DNA of 64,000 nt, taken from UBA11865 sp963749825. GTDB taxonomy: Bacteria > Chloroflexota > Anaerolineae > Promineifilales > Promineifilaceae. Location: the NCBI GenBank assembly GCA_963749825.1, contig CAVVOI010000016.1:124001-188000 (forward strand). The letters run 5' to 3'. Below the pieces are notes generated by a model. The model had not been told where the DNA came from. It made no database searches and worked only from the letters and a program-made list of their open reading frames with translations. Positions 52,694-62,900 of the stretch are shown piece by piece (position 1 is the first letter of the stretch; each line of letters starts with the position of its first letter). The position numbers were made by a program, and so were the translations under genes.

Positions 52694-55183
52694 CTATTCC
52701 TTTTTCGCCTGCGCTTCCCGCAGTGCTCCTACCAATTGTGTTGCCAGTTCGGTAGCATATGGTTGTTTGAGTATGCCAACGTGCGTCCCATGAACGTAAC
52801 GGACAGATACTCCGCCTCGAGCCAGGTTACTCCAACCACGTTCGGGATCAATCTCACCAAATAAAGCGTGCCCAATATGCAAGGATCGCGCTCGAAACAG
52901 GGTGACCTGGCCTCCGTAAGGTTGCGGTACATACTCATCTACGGCGCGATTGTTTATTTCCCTAAGCTGGAATTGAATCTCTGGTCGCGAAGCAGCGTAG
53001 TCGGCCAGATTGTCAAATTCTGCGTTCGTATCAACCCAGTCATTGGCACTTTGTTGTCTATTAGGTTTGCTGTCTAATCTAGATCGTATTCTTTCTCTCA
53101 GGCGCCAGCCACCAAATTCTTTGTAACCTCGTATCCAGTAGGGAGCACTTTGCTGGATAACCTGAAGGCGCCGAGGATCATAAATAGGCCGTTTGCTGTG
53201 AAATATCCGAGGTGCTGCTCCCTCAATGATTGCCAACAGCGCAGTTCTTTCACCTAACTGCTCCAGCTGTCGACCGATCTCATATGCTAGGACACCTCCA
53301 AAACAGAATCCGCCTAAAAAATATGGGCCGGACGGCTGGACACGGCCGATAGCCTCGATATAATGTGTGGCCATCTCTTCAATCGTACGGTCAGGTTCAT
53401 ACCTTGGGTGCAATCCCAGTGCTTGTAGCCCGTATATCGGTTGATCAGCCTCCAAGATCGGAATCATATTAGTCATTGATGATACGTCACCAAACACACC
53501 GTGAGCGTAGAAGAATGGAGGTCGCTGGCCATTTTCGTTAATCGGCAACAATACAGGATCGACTGGCGCGTCCGGCACGTTGTTTCCAACCTCCGCCGCC
53601 ATTTGGGCAACTGACGGATTTTGTAGGATTAGCGTGACGGGTAATTGTTTATCCAAACGCTGCTGGACAACAGTAAATAAGCGGAGGGCGCTGATCGAAT
53701 CGCCGCCCAGATCGAAGAATTTATCCTCTACACCAATTCGAGGCTGGCCCAGGACGTCGGCCCAGGCCTGGGCCATAACCCGTTCGATAGCGGTTCGAGG
53801 CGGGGTATACAGCTGCTGTGATGCTACTGCGATTTCCTCCACAGATCGTAGCGGCTCGCGGAGTTCCTCAACCGCAGCATTGGCAAGTAGATCCGACAAA
53901 AGAGATTCCTGCATCTGCGGCAAAGCCTGTAATGTACCTTGCAAGATGGATACCATCGTATCCACCATGGTCATCGGTACGCGCCGACGATCATAAGTCA
54001 GCGTCAAGCGCAGGCTCTGCTTATCGGGGACAACGCCTAGGCTGACGAGATAGCCGGTTTGCATGCCACCTCGCAGGAACTGCATATCCAGACCGTTGGG
54101 CACCGCGTGGTTCACCGGCGCTTGCAGGACAACCAAAGTATCAAACAGAGGGCCTGAAGAGCGGATGCCGCTCCATTCTTGAATCTGAGCCGGCGAGGCA
54201 TATTCGTAGGATTGAAGCGCCAGCTGTTTGTCCTGCAATGCCTGGAGCCAGAGCATTACCTGTGAATCATCATTCAGCAAAACACGCAGCGGCACATTGT
54301 TAATAAAGCAGCCTACGGCGCTGCCAATGGCGGGAAGCTCTGCGGGTCGTCCGGATACGGTCAGGCCAAAGAGAACTTCATGGACGCCAGTTATTGCGCT
54401 GAGGACAACGGCCCAGGCGGCGTTCACGATGGTTCCCATTGTCAAATCGTTTTCCACAGCAAAACCACGCAGACCGGCTAAGTCATTTCCAGATACTGCG
54501 AGTTTCACGCTGTTTAGGTCCCAAGCAATTTCTTTGATGCGATCTTGCAACGGCAGCAGTCGTGCCGCCACATCGCACATTGAATCATGCCAGTAGGAAC
54601 GGGTTGCCTCTTCGTCCCTCTCCGCTAGCCAAGCTATGTAGTCGCGGTAGCGCGGCGCGGGCGGTAAAAGCGGGTACTCATGGGCTGCGTATGCCTCATA
54701 AGCGATTCGCACCTCATTGAAAATAATACCTATGCACCAGCGATCGATAACCAAATGGTGGCTGCTCCAGATCAACCAATGACGATCGTCAGCAACCTGG
54801 ATCAAGTACAGGCGCATTAATGGTGGGTGCAGCAGGTCAAATCCATCAATTCGATCGTCCGTAAGCAGTTTGTCCAGCCCACTTTCCTGGTCTGATGCTG
54901 TTAGCGAACGCCAATCCTCTTCGATCCAGGGCAACGTAATTTGCTCCCGTACAATCTGCACCGGCTTCTTGGAATCTTGCCAGACAAACATGGTTCGCAG
55001 CGCAGGATGCCTTTCGACGACGAGCTGCCAGGCACGACGGTAGACCGTTGGATCGAGCGTTCCTGAAATCAGGTAGACGCTCTGATTGAATAGGACATCA
55101 TTTTCGCTCTTAGTTGTTTTGGCATGCAGCAGCATTAACTGCTGAATTGGCGAAAGCGCATATATATCTGCAACGTTCTTCAA
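52694..55183 (-). CDS. NRPS termination protein: C-PCP-TE without A domain
   Basis: The 829-residue protein has a condensation domain (residues about 5-430: IYALSPIQQLMLLHA, SSHHLVIDRWCIG with the active His), a carrier domain (FFDLGGDSISALRL, about 490-505) and a thioesterase (FYAHGVFGDVSSM; FLGGFCFGGVLAYEIGRQL; final GTHVGILKQP). The nucleophile position of GxSxG holds Cys (GFCFG), as in some beta-lactone or lactam forming thioesterases. No adenylation domain is present, so its carrier must be loaded in trans or used otherwise. It is coupled 18 bases after the preceding NRPS. Confidence 0.92.
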   Translation of the reverse strand: MKNVADIYALSPIQQLMLLHAKTTKSENDVLFNQSVYLISGTLDPTVYRRAWQLVVERHPALRTMFVWQDSKKPVQIVREQITLPWIEEDWRSLTASDQESGLDKLLTDDRIDGFDLLHPPLMRLYLIQVADDRHWLIWSSHHLVIDRWCIGIIFNEVRIAYEAYAAHEYPLLPPAPRYRDYIAWLAERDEEATRSYWHDSMCDVAARLLPLQDRIKEIAWDLNSVKLAVSGNDLAGLRGFAVENDLTMGTIVNAAWAVVLSAITGVHEVLFGLTVSGRPAELPAIGSAVGCFINNVPLRVLLNDDSQVMLWLQALQDKQLALQSYEYASPAQIQEWSGIRSSGPLFDTLVVLQAPVNHAVPNGLDMQFLRGGMQTGYLVSLGVVPDKQSLRLTLTYDRRRVPMTMVDTMVSILQGTLQALPQMQESLLSDLLANAAVEELREPLRSVEEIAVASQQLYTPPRTAIERVMAQAWADVLGQPRIGVEDKFFDLGGDSISALRLFTVVQQRLDKQLPVTLILQNPSVAQMAAEVGNNVPDAPVDPVLLPINENGQRPPFFYAHGVFGDVSSMTNMIPILEADQPIYGLQALGLHPRYEPDRTIEEMATHYIEAIGRVQPSGPYFLGGFCFGGVLAYEIGRQLEQLGERTALLAIIEGAAPRIFHSKRPIYDPRRLQVIQQSAPYWIRGYKEFGGWRLRERIRSRLDSKPNRQQSANDWVDTNAEFDNLADYAASRPEIQFQLREINNRAVDEYVPQPYGGQVTLFRARSLHIGHALFGEIDPERGWSNLARGGVSVRYVHGTHVGILKQPYATELATQLVGALREAQAKKE

Positions 55184-55201
55184 GACAACACTCTACTCAA
55201 C

Positions 55202-58200
55202 TCACTCTAAACCTGCGAGCAGATCGGCAAGCGAATCTAAATCATCTTGTTGGAGGTTTGACAGAGGAAAGTCAGAAGGAGTATGCTGGCTGCGCTCGAC
55301 TTCAATACAATGGTGAATGAGCGCTGTGAGTTCCTCGATATAGCTTTCTGCTAGTCTCTCAATTGTTGCCTTGCGGAAGTAATTTTCAGCATACTGCCAA
55401 TTAAGGACCAGCCGGCCGCCGTACACCCACGTATTGATGTCAATCAGGTGGGCGCGAGAATTACGAGAACCGTATGCCCGGCCGATTGGCGAGATCACCC
55501 GGCGCAGTAGGGCGCCGCCCTCATTCTGATCACGAATCTGCCCGAGATAATTAAACAGTATTTCCGGCTGTTGAAGCACCGTAAGTTGGCGGCGACTTTC
55601 TTTATCACCGAGATAGCGCAGTATGCCGTAACCAATTCCGTTCTGTGGTATGCCGCGCAGCTGCTCTTTGACCGTTCGCAGATTCGTGGCCATGTCCTCA
55701 AGATCGTCCAACGCTAGCGTGACAGGAAATAGGCTGGTAAACCAGCCCACAGTTTGCGACACATCGAGCTGGGACTCAATCTCCTCGCGACCATGGCGTT
55801 CCAATGTAATCAACATTGTAGAGCTGCCGCTCCACCTGACCACAGAGCGTGCAAGCGCGGCCAATAACAAATCCTCAATGCGCGTATGATACGCATGGTG
55901 AACATCAACGAGCAGCAAATTCGTTAGCTCGCTGCTAAGCGATAACGTCACCAGTTTTGCCTCTCCTTCAGTGTTGTCGCCAGCGCTTATAAAATCACGC
56001 GGCAAGGAGTTTTGAATTGTGACCGCGTTTCTCCAATAATCGACTTCCCGCTGCATGGCATTGCTTCGGGCGATGTTTGAAAGCGACTGTGCCCACTGGG
56101 CATAATTGGATAGAGCAGGAGGGAGCGAAACGGTTTTGCGAGAGGCTATCTGTTGGTAAGCAGCCGCCAAATCGGAGCCAATAATGCGCCAGGAAACTGC
56201 ATCAACAACCAGATGGTGAATTATCAGCAAAAGACGTTGCAGCCGATTTGAGCCAAGATCAAAGATGAGGCCCTGTAGGAGTGGGCCTTCCGCTAGATTC
56301 ATCCCGGCATGCAGTTTGTTGGCAGCGGCTAATAGGGCGGCATCCTGTGCAGCAGGATCATGCCCAGCCAACGATATGGACTCGACAAATACCGTTTGTG
56401 GCTCACCAACAACTTCCTGCTGCCAGCCGGCCGCAGACATCCGGTAGCGAGCTCGCAGCATAGAATGGTGTTTGATGAGATGCGCGAGCGCCGCGTTTAA
56501 AGTATCGAGATCCAGTCTTTCGGCTGCTTCAAACCAGGCCGCCTGATTCCAGTGTGTAGGATCGCTCAAACGCTGTGAAAAAAACCAGTGCTGGATGGGT
56601 GTCAACGGTACCGGTCCGGTGACATCCATAGGTGTGGCAGCTGACTCATCTGCAATACCGGCGACGTCTGCCAGCCGGGCAATCGTCTGCTCTTTAAATA
56701 GCTGGCGGGGTGTGAGAATCAGTCCTTCCTGTCTGGCGCCAGCAATGACCCGAATACTCATGAGCGAGTCGCCGCCTAGTTCAAAGAATTTGTCGTCAAC
56801 GCTGACCTCGTCTATATGTAAGATGTCAGACCATAATCGAGCCAAAATCTCTTCTGTCTCAGTGCGCGGTGGAACAAACGGCCGTCTGCGTTTTGACGAT
56901 TGTGACGACGCAGGCAGCCGCTTACGATCAACCTTCCCGGATGGCGTGCGAGGGAATGCCGACACAACGATGATCTGATTTGGCACCATGTAATCGGGTA
57001 GCGACTTAGCCAAATAGGACTGCAGTTTCTGACAATATGTCGCTTCATCTTTGCCGGTAACCTCAGCCATTACATATGCGACAAGGCTTTTATCTGACTC
57101 AGCCCCATTTTCAGACTGTTCGCGAATAGTCACCACAGCTTCCTGGACGGATGGATGGTGCATCAGCCTGGATTCAATTTCACCGGGTTCGATGCGGTAT
57201 CCACGGATCTTGACCTGGTTGTCAACACGCCCCAGAAACTCGATCTGGCCATCAGCTCGCCACCGCGCCAGATCTCCTGTTCGGTAGGCAGGCCCTGTAT
57301 CCGAATAGCCATCAAGCGCAAGCGTCGAGAAGTTCTCGGCGGTTAATTCAGGCTTGTTCCAGTAGCCAGGTGTTACATTTTTGCCAATTACAAACAATTC
57401 TCCGGGCACGCCGATTGGCACCGGCTGCCGTATTTGATCAAGAACAAACAATTTACTGTTGGCTATAGGACGGCCGATAGGTACAGATCCGCCGTCAGAG
57501 CTTCGAGGCAACTGGTAAACACTGCACCATACCGTGGCTTCTGTTGGTCCATACTCATTAAACAGCATACTATAAGGCAGTATCTGGTAGTGCATTTGAC
57601 CTAGATCTGGCGGACAAGCTTCCCCAGCTACGATAACAACTTTCAAGCTATCTAGGTTGCCCTCAGAAGCATAAGTTAGCAGTAAGCGGTAGAGTGTAGG
57701 CAGCACCAACGTATGGGTGATCTTTTCCCGGGCAATGATCTCCTCCAGTTTATGGACCTCTTTCTCCTCATCTGGCGCAGGCAGCACCAGCGCGCCACCA
57801 ACGGCCAGCGTCCAAAAGATACCAGCCACCGAACTATCAAAGGCGAAGGAAGAGAGCAGCAAAAAGCGCTCGACAGGCTCTTCGTAATAAATTTTGCGAG
57901 CAAGTGTAGAAGCAAGTAAATTGCGATGGGTTACCATAACCCCTTTCGGTGTTCCGGTGGATCCCGAGGTATAAATGATGTAGGCTAGATGATTGAGGGT
58001 GATAGCCGTCTGCGGTGGACCATTTGGCCAACCTGACTCAGACGCGAGCTGTTGGCTATCCAAGATGATGACATCAGCTTTTGACGGCGCCAGTCGTTCT
58101 GCCAAATGGGTCTGCGTGATCACAAATGGCGTGTACGTATCCTCTAAGGCAAATGCAATTCGTTCAGCAGGATATTCGGGCGCTAGGGGCACATAGGCGG

Positions 58201-59938
58201 CACTCGCTTTGAGAATGCCCAGGATGCCCACCACCATTTCCAAAGAGCGTTCGGTAAATAAACCGACCGGTGTACCTGGAACGACACCACGCCGAATCAA
58301 GTAATGCGCAAGCTGGTTGGCTCGGTCTTCCAGTTCGCGATAGGTCAGGCGATCTTTCCCGGCGATGACTGCCGTGGCCTTCGGTGTGCGTACTGCCTGG
58401 GCACTGATTAATTCATGTAAGCAGCGTGTTTCAGACAGTGAAACCGTCGTATTGTTCCATGTGTTGAGAATCAGTTTTCGTTCGCCGGTGTTGAGCAGCG
58501 GCAGTGACTGGATCGGCGCATCCGGAGCAGCTACACTTGAACCGAGCAACGTTTGCCAATGGTCTAGCATACGTATGGCCGTCGCCTCGTCAAAAAGATC
58601 GGCGTTGTATTCCAGCGCCGTCATAAGACAGCCGTCTTCCTCTCCAGCGAACATGGTCAAATCGAACTTGGAAACGCCGCGGTCTACCTTAACGGGTTCG
58701 AATGACACACCTGGAAGCATTCGCTCCACGCCGTCTGAGCGGAAGACAAACATGGTCTGGAACAAGGGATTGTAGCTTAAATCGCGATCGGGTTGCATAA
58801 CCTGCACGAGCATGTCAAAGGGAAGATCCTGGTTTGCCAGCGCGTCTAACACGGTTTGCCGTACCTGGGCCACAAGTTGGCGGAAGGTCATATCACCAGA
58901 CACGCTGGCGCGCATTACTGCCGTGTTGACAAACATGCCGATGACATTCTTCGTTTCCGCTCGCTGGCGGTTAGCGATGGGGGTGCCGACCAGAATGTCT
59001 TCCTGGCCGCTGTAGCGATATAAGAGCATTTGGAAGGCAGCCAGCAGCGCTGTGTAAAGCGTCGTGCCAGCCTGCTGGCTGAGCGCCTGCATACCTTGCA
59101 GCAGTTCAGCCGGAAGCACACGCCTTACAATTCCACCACGGAGGGAGCGTTCGGAAGGCCGGGAGCGTTCGGAAGGCAACTGTACAAGCGGCAGATCGCC
59201 GCTGAGCTGATCCTGCCAGTACCACATCTGCTGATCCAGCGTGCCAGCGGCTACCTGGTCGCGCTGCCAGCGCGCGAAATCACTATACTGAACGAGGCTT
59301 TCGGGCAAGTCATTATCGCCTGATTCCAGTGCATTTGTGTAATAGAAAGCCAGTTCCCGCCAAATAATGTCGTTTGACCATTCGTCGGTGACGATATGGT
59401 GCAGGACTAACTGTAAGACATGATCGTCACTATCGAGGTGAATGAGCGACGGCCGTATTAGTGGCCCACGGTTGAGGTCAAAAGCATGGTTCCCTTCCGC
59501 TAAAACAACCTTTAGAAGCGCTTCCTCGCGATCCGCAGGCGAAAGGTGACTGATATTGGTCACTGTTAGTGGCAGATCAATTTCATCAGTGACCTGCTGC
59601 ATAGGTTCATTATCCGGGGCGACAAAACGCGTCCGCAGCGAGGAGTGCCGATGAACAATACGCTGCAGGGCTTGCTGTAGCACGTTTACATCTAATGGGC
59701 CGTGGATGCGCCAGGCTTCGCTCATGTTGTAAGCTCTATTGCCGGGAAATAACTGCTGCAAGAACCAGATCCGCTGCTGTGTATAGGACAGCGGCATTAG
59801 ACCGTCCTGCAGTCGCTTTAAAATGCTGCTAACTGGTAGTTCCCCCGATTTTTTACCTTGAAGGCGCTTCGACAGCAGGGCGCGCCTAGCCTCAGATAGC
59901 CCAGCTTTGCGTTTGTTCAGATCATCTGATGTCGTCAA
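55202..59938 (-). CDS. NRPS module C-A-PCP-E
   Basis: The 1578-residue protein has: condensation (MPLSYTQQRIWFLQQL; LVLHHIVTDEWS, about residues 45-475); adenylation (YIIYTSGSTGTPKGVMVTH; FAFDSSVAGIFWTLAVGG; NEYGPTEATVWC; GRVDNQVKIRGYRIEPGE; TPSGKVDRKRLP, about 500-1010); carrier (FFELGGDSLMSIRV, about 1055); epimerase (LLIIHHLVVDAVSWRI; NGIGYGILRYL; PEILFNYLGQ, about 1110-1560). The pocket residues read by eye are D-S-A-V-I-A-E-V-W-K, which match no code I know. It adds an amino acid and converts it to the D form. Confidence 0.95.
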   Translation of the reverse strand: MTTSDDLNKRKAGLSEARRALLSKRLQGKKSGELPVSSILKRLQDGLMPLSYTQQRIWFLQQLFPGNRAYNMSEAWRIHGPLDVNVLQQALQRIVHRHSSLRTRFVAPDNEPMQQVTDEIDLPLTVTNISHLSPADREEALLKVVLAEGNHAFDLNRGPLIRPSLIHLDSDDHVLQLVLHHIVTDEWSNDIIWRELAFYYTNALESGDNDLPESLVQYSDFARWQRDQVAAGTLDQQMWYWQDQLSGDLPLVQLPSERSRPSERSLRGGIVRRVLPAELLQGMQALSQQAGTTLYTALLAAFQMLLYRYSGQEDILVGTPIANRQRAETKNVIGMFVNTAVMRASVSGDMTFRQLVAQVRQTVLDALANQDLPFDMLVQVMQPDRDLSYNPLFQTMFVFRSDGVERMLPGVSFEPVKVDRGVSKFDLTMFAGEEDGCLMTALEYNADLFDEATAIRMLDHWQTLLGSSVAAPDAPIQSLPLLNTGERKLILNTWNNTTVSLSETRCLHELISAQAVRTPKATAVIAGKDRLTYRELEDRANQLAHYLIRRGVVPGTPVGLFTERSLEMVVGILGILKASAAYVPLAPEYPAERIAFALEDTYTPFVITQTHLAERLAPSKADVIILDSQQLASESGWPNGPPQTAITLNHLAYIIYTSGSTGTPKGVMVTHRNLLASTLARKIYYEEPVERFLLLSSFAFDSSVAGIFWTLAVGGALVLPAPDEEKEVHKLEEIIAREKITHTLVLPTLYRLLLTYASEGNLDSLKVVIVAGEACPPDLGQMHYQILPYSMLFNEYGPTEATVWCSVYQLPRSSDGGSVPIGRPIANSKLFVLDQIRQPVPIGVPGELFVIGKNVTPGYWNKPELTAENFSTLALDGYSDTGPAYRTGDLARWRADGQIEFLGRVDNQVKIRGYRIEPGEIESRLMHHPSVQEAVVTIREQSENGAESDKSLVAYVMAEVTGKDEATYCQKLQSYLAKSLPDYMVPNQIIVVSAFPRTPSGKVDRKRLPASSQSSKRRRPFVPPRTETEEILARLWSDILHIDEVSVDDKFFELGGDSLMSIRVIAGARQEGLILTPRQLFKEQTIARLADVAGIADESAATPMDVTGPVPLTPIQHWFFSQRLSDPTHWNQAAWFEAAERLDLDTLNAALAHLIKHHSMLRARYRMSAAGWQQEVVGEPQTVFVESISLAGHDPAAQDAALLAAANKLHAGMNLAEGPLLQGLIFDLGSNRLQRLLLIIHHLVVDAVSWRIIGSDLAAAYQQIASRKTVSLPPALSNYAQWAQSLSNIARSNAMQREVDYWRNAVTIQNSLPRDFISAGDNTEGEAKLVTLSLSSELTNLLLVDVHHAYHTRIEDLLLAALARSVVRWSGSSTMLITLERHGREEIESQLDVSQTVGWFTSLFPVTLALDDLEDMATNLRTVKEQLRGIPQNGIGYGILRYLGDKESRRQLTVLQQPEILFNYLGQIRDQNEGGALLRRVISPIGRAYGSRNSRAHLIDINTWVYGGRLVLNWQYAENYFRKATIERLAESYIEELTALIHHCIEVERSQHTPSDFPLSNLQQDDLDSLADLLAGLE

Positions 59939-59941
59939 AAT

Positions 59942-62900
59942 CTACTCATCCAATGCCGCCAGAAGTTTCTCTACTTCCTCGTCACTCATAGATTCTAATT
60001 GAGCTACCAGTAGTTCTTCAATTACTTCACTCTGCCCAGCAACTGTTGGATGCTCGAAAAAACTCCGCACGGAAAAGTCTATATCATATTGCGCACTAAT
60101 TTTAGCAACAACCTGGATCGCAGGTATGGAAGCGCCTCCCAGATCAAAGAAATTATCGTGGATGCCGACACGCTTAACACTGAGGGCCTGAGACCAGATA
60201 TCCGCCAGAGCCGTCTCCAGGTGGGATCGCGGCGCAACAAAAGCAGCGTCCATTTCCGGTCGCTCCTCAGCCGGATTTGGCAAGACCTGCCGGTTTATTT
60301 TGCCATTTGGCGTCAACGGCATCGCCTCAAGCCGCACCAAATAAGCTGGAATCATATAAACAGGTAGCTGTTTGCTCAGGTAGTCACGAAGGACAGAAAT
60401 CGTCAACGTGTCGTCATTGGCCATAAAGTAAGCGGCCAGCCTTCTTCCTGACTGATCGGCATGCCACTCTTTTACTGTGTAGCCCACTTCATCAAGCATC
60501 TGCCGCACCATGGGCATACGCAGCTCATCGTCTAATTCTTCGAGGGCCTCGTCACGGGTTTTGTGGCCCAGGCGCACATCCCAACTATAAGGCAGGGCAT
60601 AGTTGTGATAGCCGCGTTCAGTCTGGTGCACGTAAATGCCAGCCTCATTTATGAGGCAGTTTGTCGAACGACCGGTATCCCGTGGGCGAATCCAGGGAAC
60701 GCGGGTGGAGAGGAAATCATACAGTTCATCCAACTCAACATCGGTGTACCGAAAATAATCGATAAACTGAATATCATCAAAGATTCGATCATCGCGAAAC
60801 ATGGAGACATCGAGCAAGCGGTGCACAGCATCATCTACGCCGTGGTACACTTTGCGTGCGGCAAGCACCGCAGCATCCATCTTCGCAACATCAAAGATTC
60901 GGTTACGGAACAATTCGTCGAGGCGGGTCTCAAAGAGCTGTCCACGAGAAAGGCCGGTAAAGATGTACTTAATCCCTTTTTCGCGAGCCAGCTTCATGCT
61001 CAGTGTGTAGATTGTTTTGTAGCAGCCCTGGCATACATTGCTGTAGCGCTCGAGGCTGTCGGTAAAAATGGTATTCATGTGCGGCGTTTTGCCAAAGACA
61101 AGATCGACCCCAAGATGGTCGGTGACACGGCGGATATTCTCAATAGCTTCCGCGGAGATATAGCCGTTATCCAAGCTGAAGGTGAGCACCTTCAAATCCA
61201 TCTCGACTAGCTGGCTGAGTACGTAGGTGCTATCTTTGCCACCGCTATATAGCATCATGCAGTCATATTTGCCACGGCGGTCTTCTTTGGCGCGGGCTAC
61301 GAGGGTCTGAAGGTCGTCCACGGTTTTGAAATATTGGAAGACGTCTTCGCGAAATGCGTCAAAATCGACGCAGAGACTGCAGACGCCATCTTTGTTGAAA
61401 GTAACATCCGGGTAGTTGGAGGGCAGGCCGCAGGTGACACAGTGAACTACTTCGGTATCTTCCAAGTGGCGCTCAAACTGGACCACGGAAACCACCACAT
61501 CTTGCACCGCAGGGTGTGCGCGGAGTAACGTCTCGATTTCGCCTAACTCAACACGCGCACCGCCGATTTTCACCTGGTGGTCGCGGCGACCAAGGAAAAC
61601 CATTTGATTATTTTTGTTCCAACAAGCGATATCGCCTGTGCGATAGATTCGAGCATCCGGCCGAAATGGATCATCGCCAAATTGTTCAGCTGTGAGTTCA
61701 GGTCTATTGTAATAGCCGCGCGCTACCCCGTCGCTACTAATGATCAATTCGCCAACAACGCCTGGAGGCACAGGTTGATCATATTTGTCCAGTAGATAAA
61801 TTCGCACATTGGCAGCGGGGGTGCCAATAGGGACGGAAATGGCCGTGTCCCGGGGGGGATCAAAGCGGTGAATCATACAGCCAACCACGGCCTCGGTGGG
61901 GCCGTATTCATTATAAATCTCGACTTGTCCCGCAAATAGATCGTGAATTGAACGCGCCAAATCCGTCTTAAAGTCTTCGCCACCGACAATAAGCTTGCGG
62001 ATGCGCGGGCTGGAAAGATTTAGTTTGCGTATCAACTCCAGATGGGCGGGCGTCAATTTAACGATATCCACAACGTCATCGCTAAAGACGGAAAGGATTT
62101 CCAATCCCGGTGTGTCAGCGGACATTCGATAGATAATAACTTTGCCCCCCGACAGCAGCGGGACAAAAATCGAGGTCACTGTCAAATCGAAGGCGAGAGA
62201 GGAATACAATGGAAAATCGAGTACCGCGTTTTCCTGCTGGTAGGTGCTGCGTGCCCACCAGGCGTAGTTCAGCAACCCTTGATGGGTGAGCATGGTACCC
62301 TTTGGCTTGCCTGTCGAGCCCGAGGTGTAAATTAGGTAAACGAGATTGTCAGGCCGCGCCTGCGCCAGGGGGTTTGTGCTGGAAAAATCGGATAAGTCGA
62401 GCGTCGCCAGGTTGACTATCATCCATGAGGATGGTTCTGGTCGGGCAGGTGAAGTCAGCTCATCGGTGGTTAAGAGGACAGCAGGACTGGCGTCCTCGAG
62501 TATGTAGGCAATACGCTCAAGTGGGTATGCAGGATCAATCGGCACATAAGCGCCACCCGCTTTGAGCACACCCCAGATGGCGATAAGCACTTCGATGGAT
62601 CGATCCATGCAGATGGCAACCGTGGTTTCGGGGCCAACACCTTGAGCCTGCAAGAAATGGGCCAGACGATTTGCGCGTTCGTTAAGCATCGTGTAAGTGA
62701 TCTCAGTATCAGCCTGAACGGCGGCGATTTCATTAGGTGTCCTGTCAACCTGTTCTTCAAACAGCTGAATCACTGTCTCAGCGGATGGATAAGGCGCGTC
62801 AGTGGCATTGAAGTCGACCAACAACTGCTGCCACTTTGCCTCATTCAGTAGCGAAAAGTCGCCCAGTGGACGATTGTGGTCAGCGATGAAGGCATCAACA

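Noticed and set aside
53291..53311. GFCFG in the thioesterase considered as an inactivating mutation
   Set aside because: Cys is a known functional nucleophile in several NRPS thioesterases and the His near the C-terminus is retained.
60563..61210. A 215-codon plus-strand frame across the PP-loop insert
   Set aside because: It lies wholly within the NRPS coding region on the opposite strand and has no family features.
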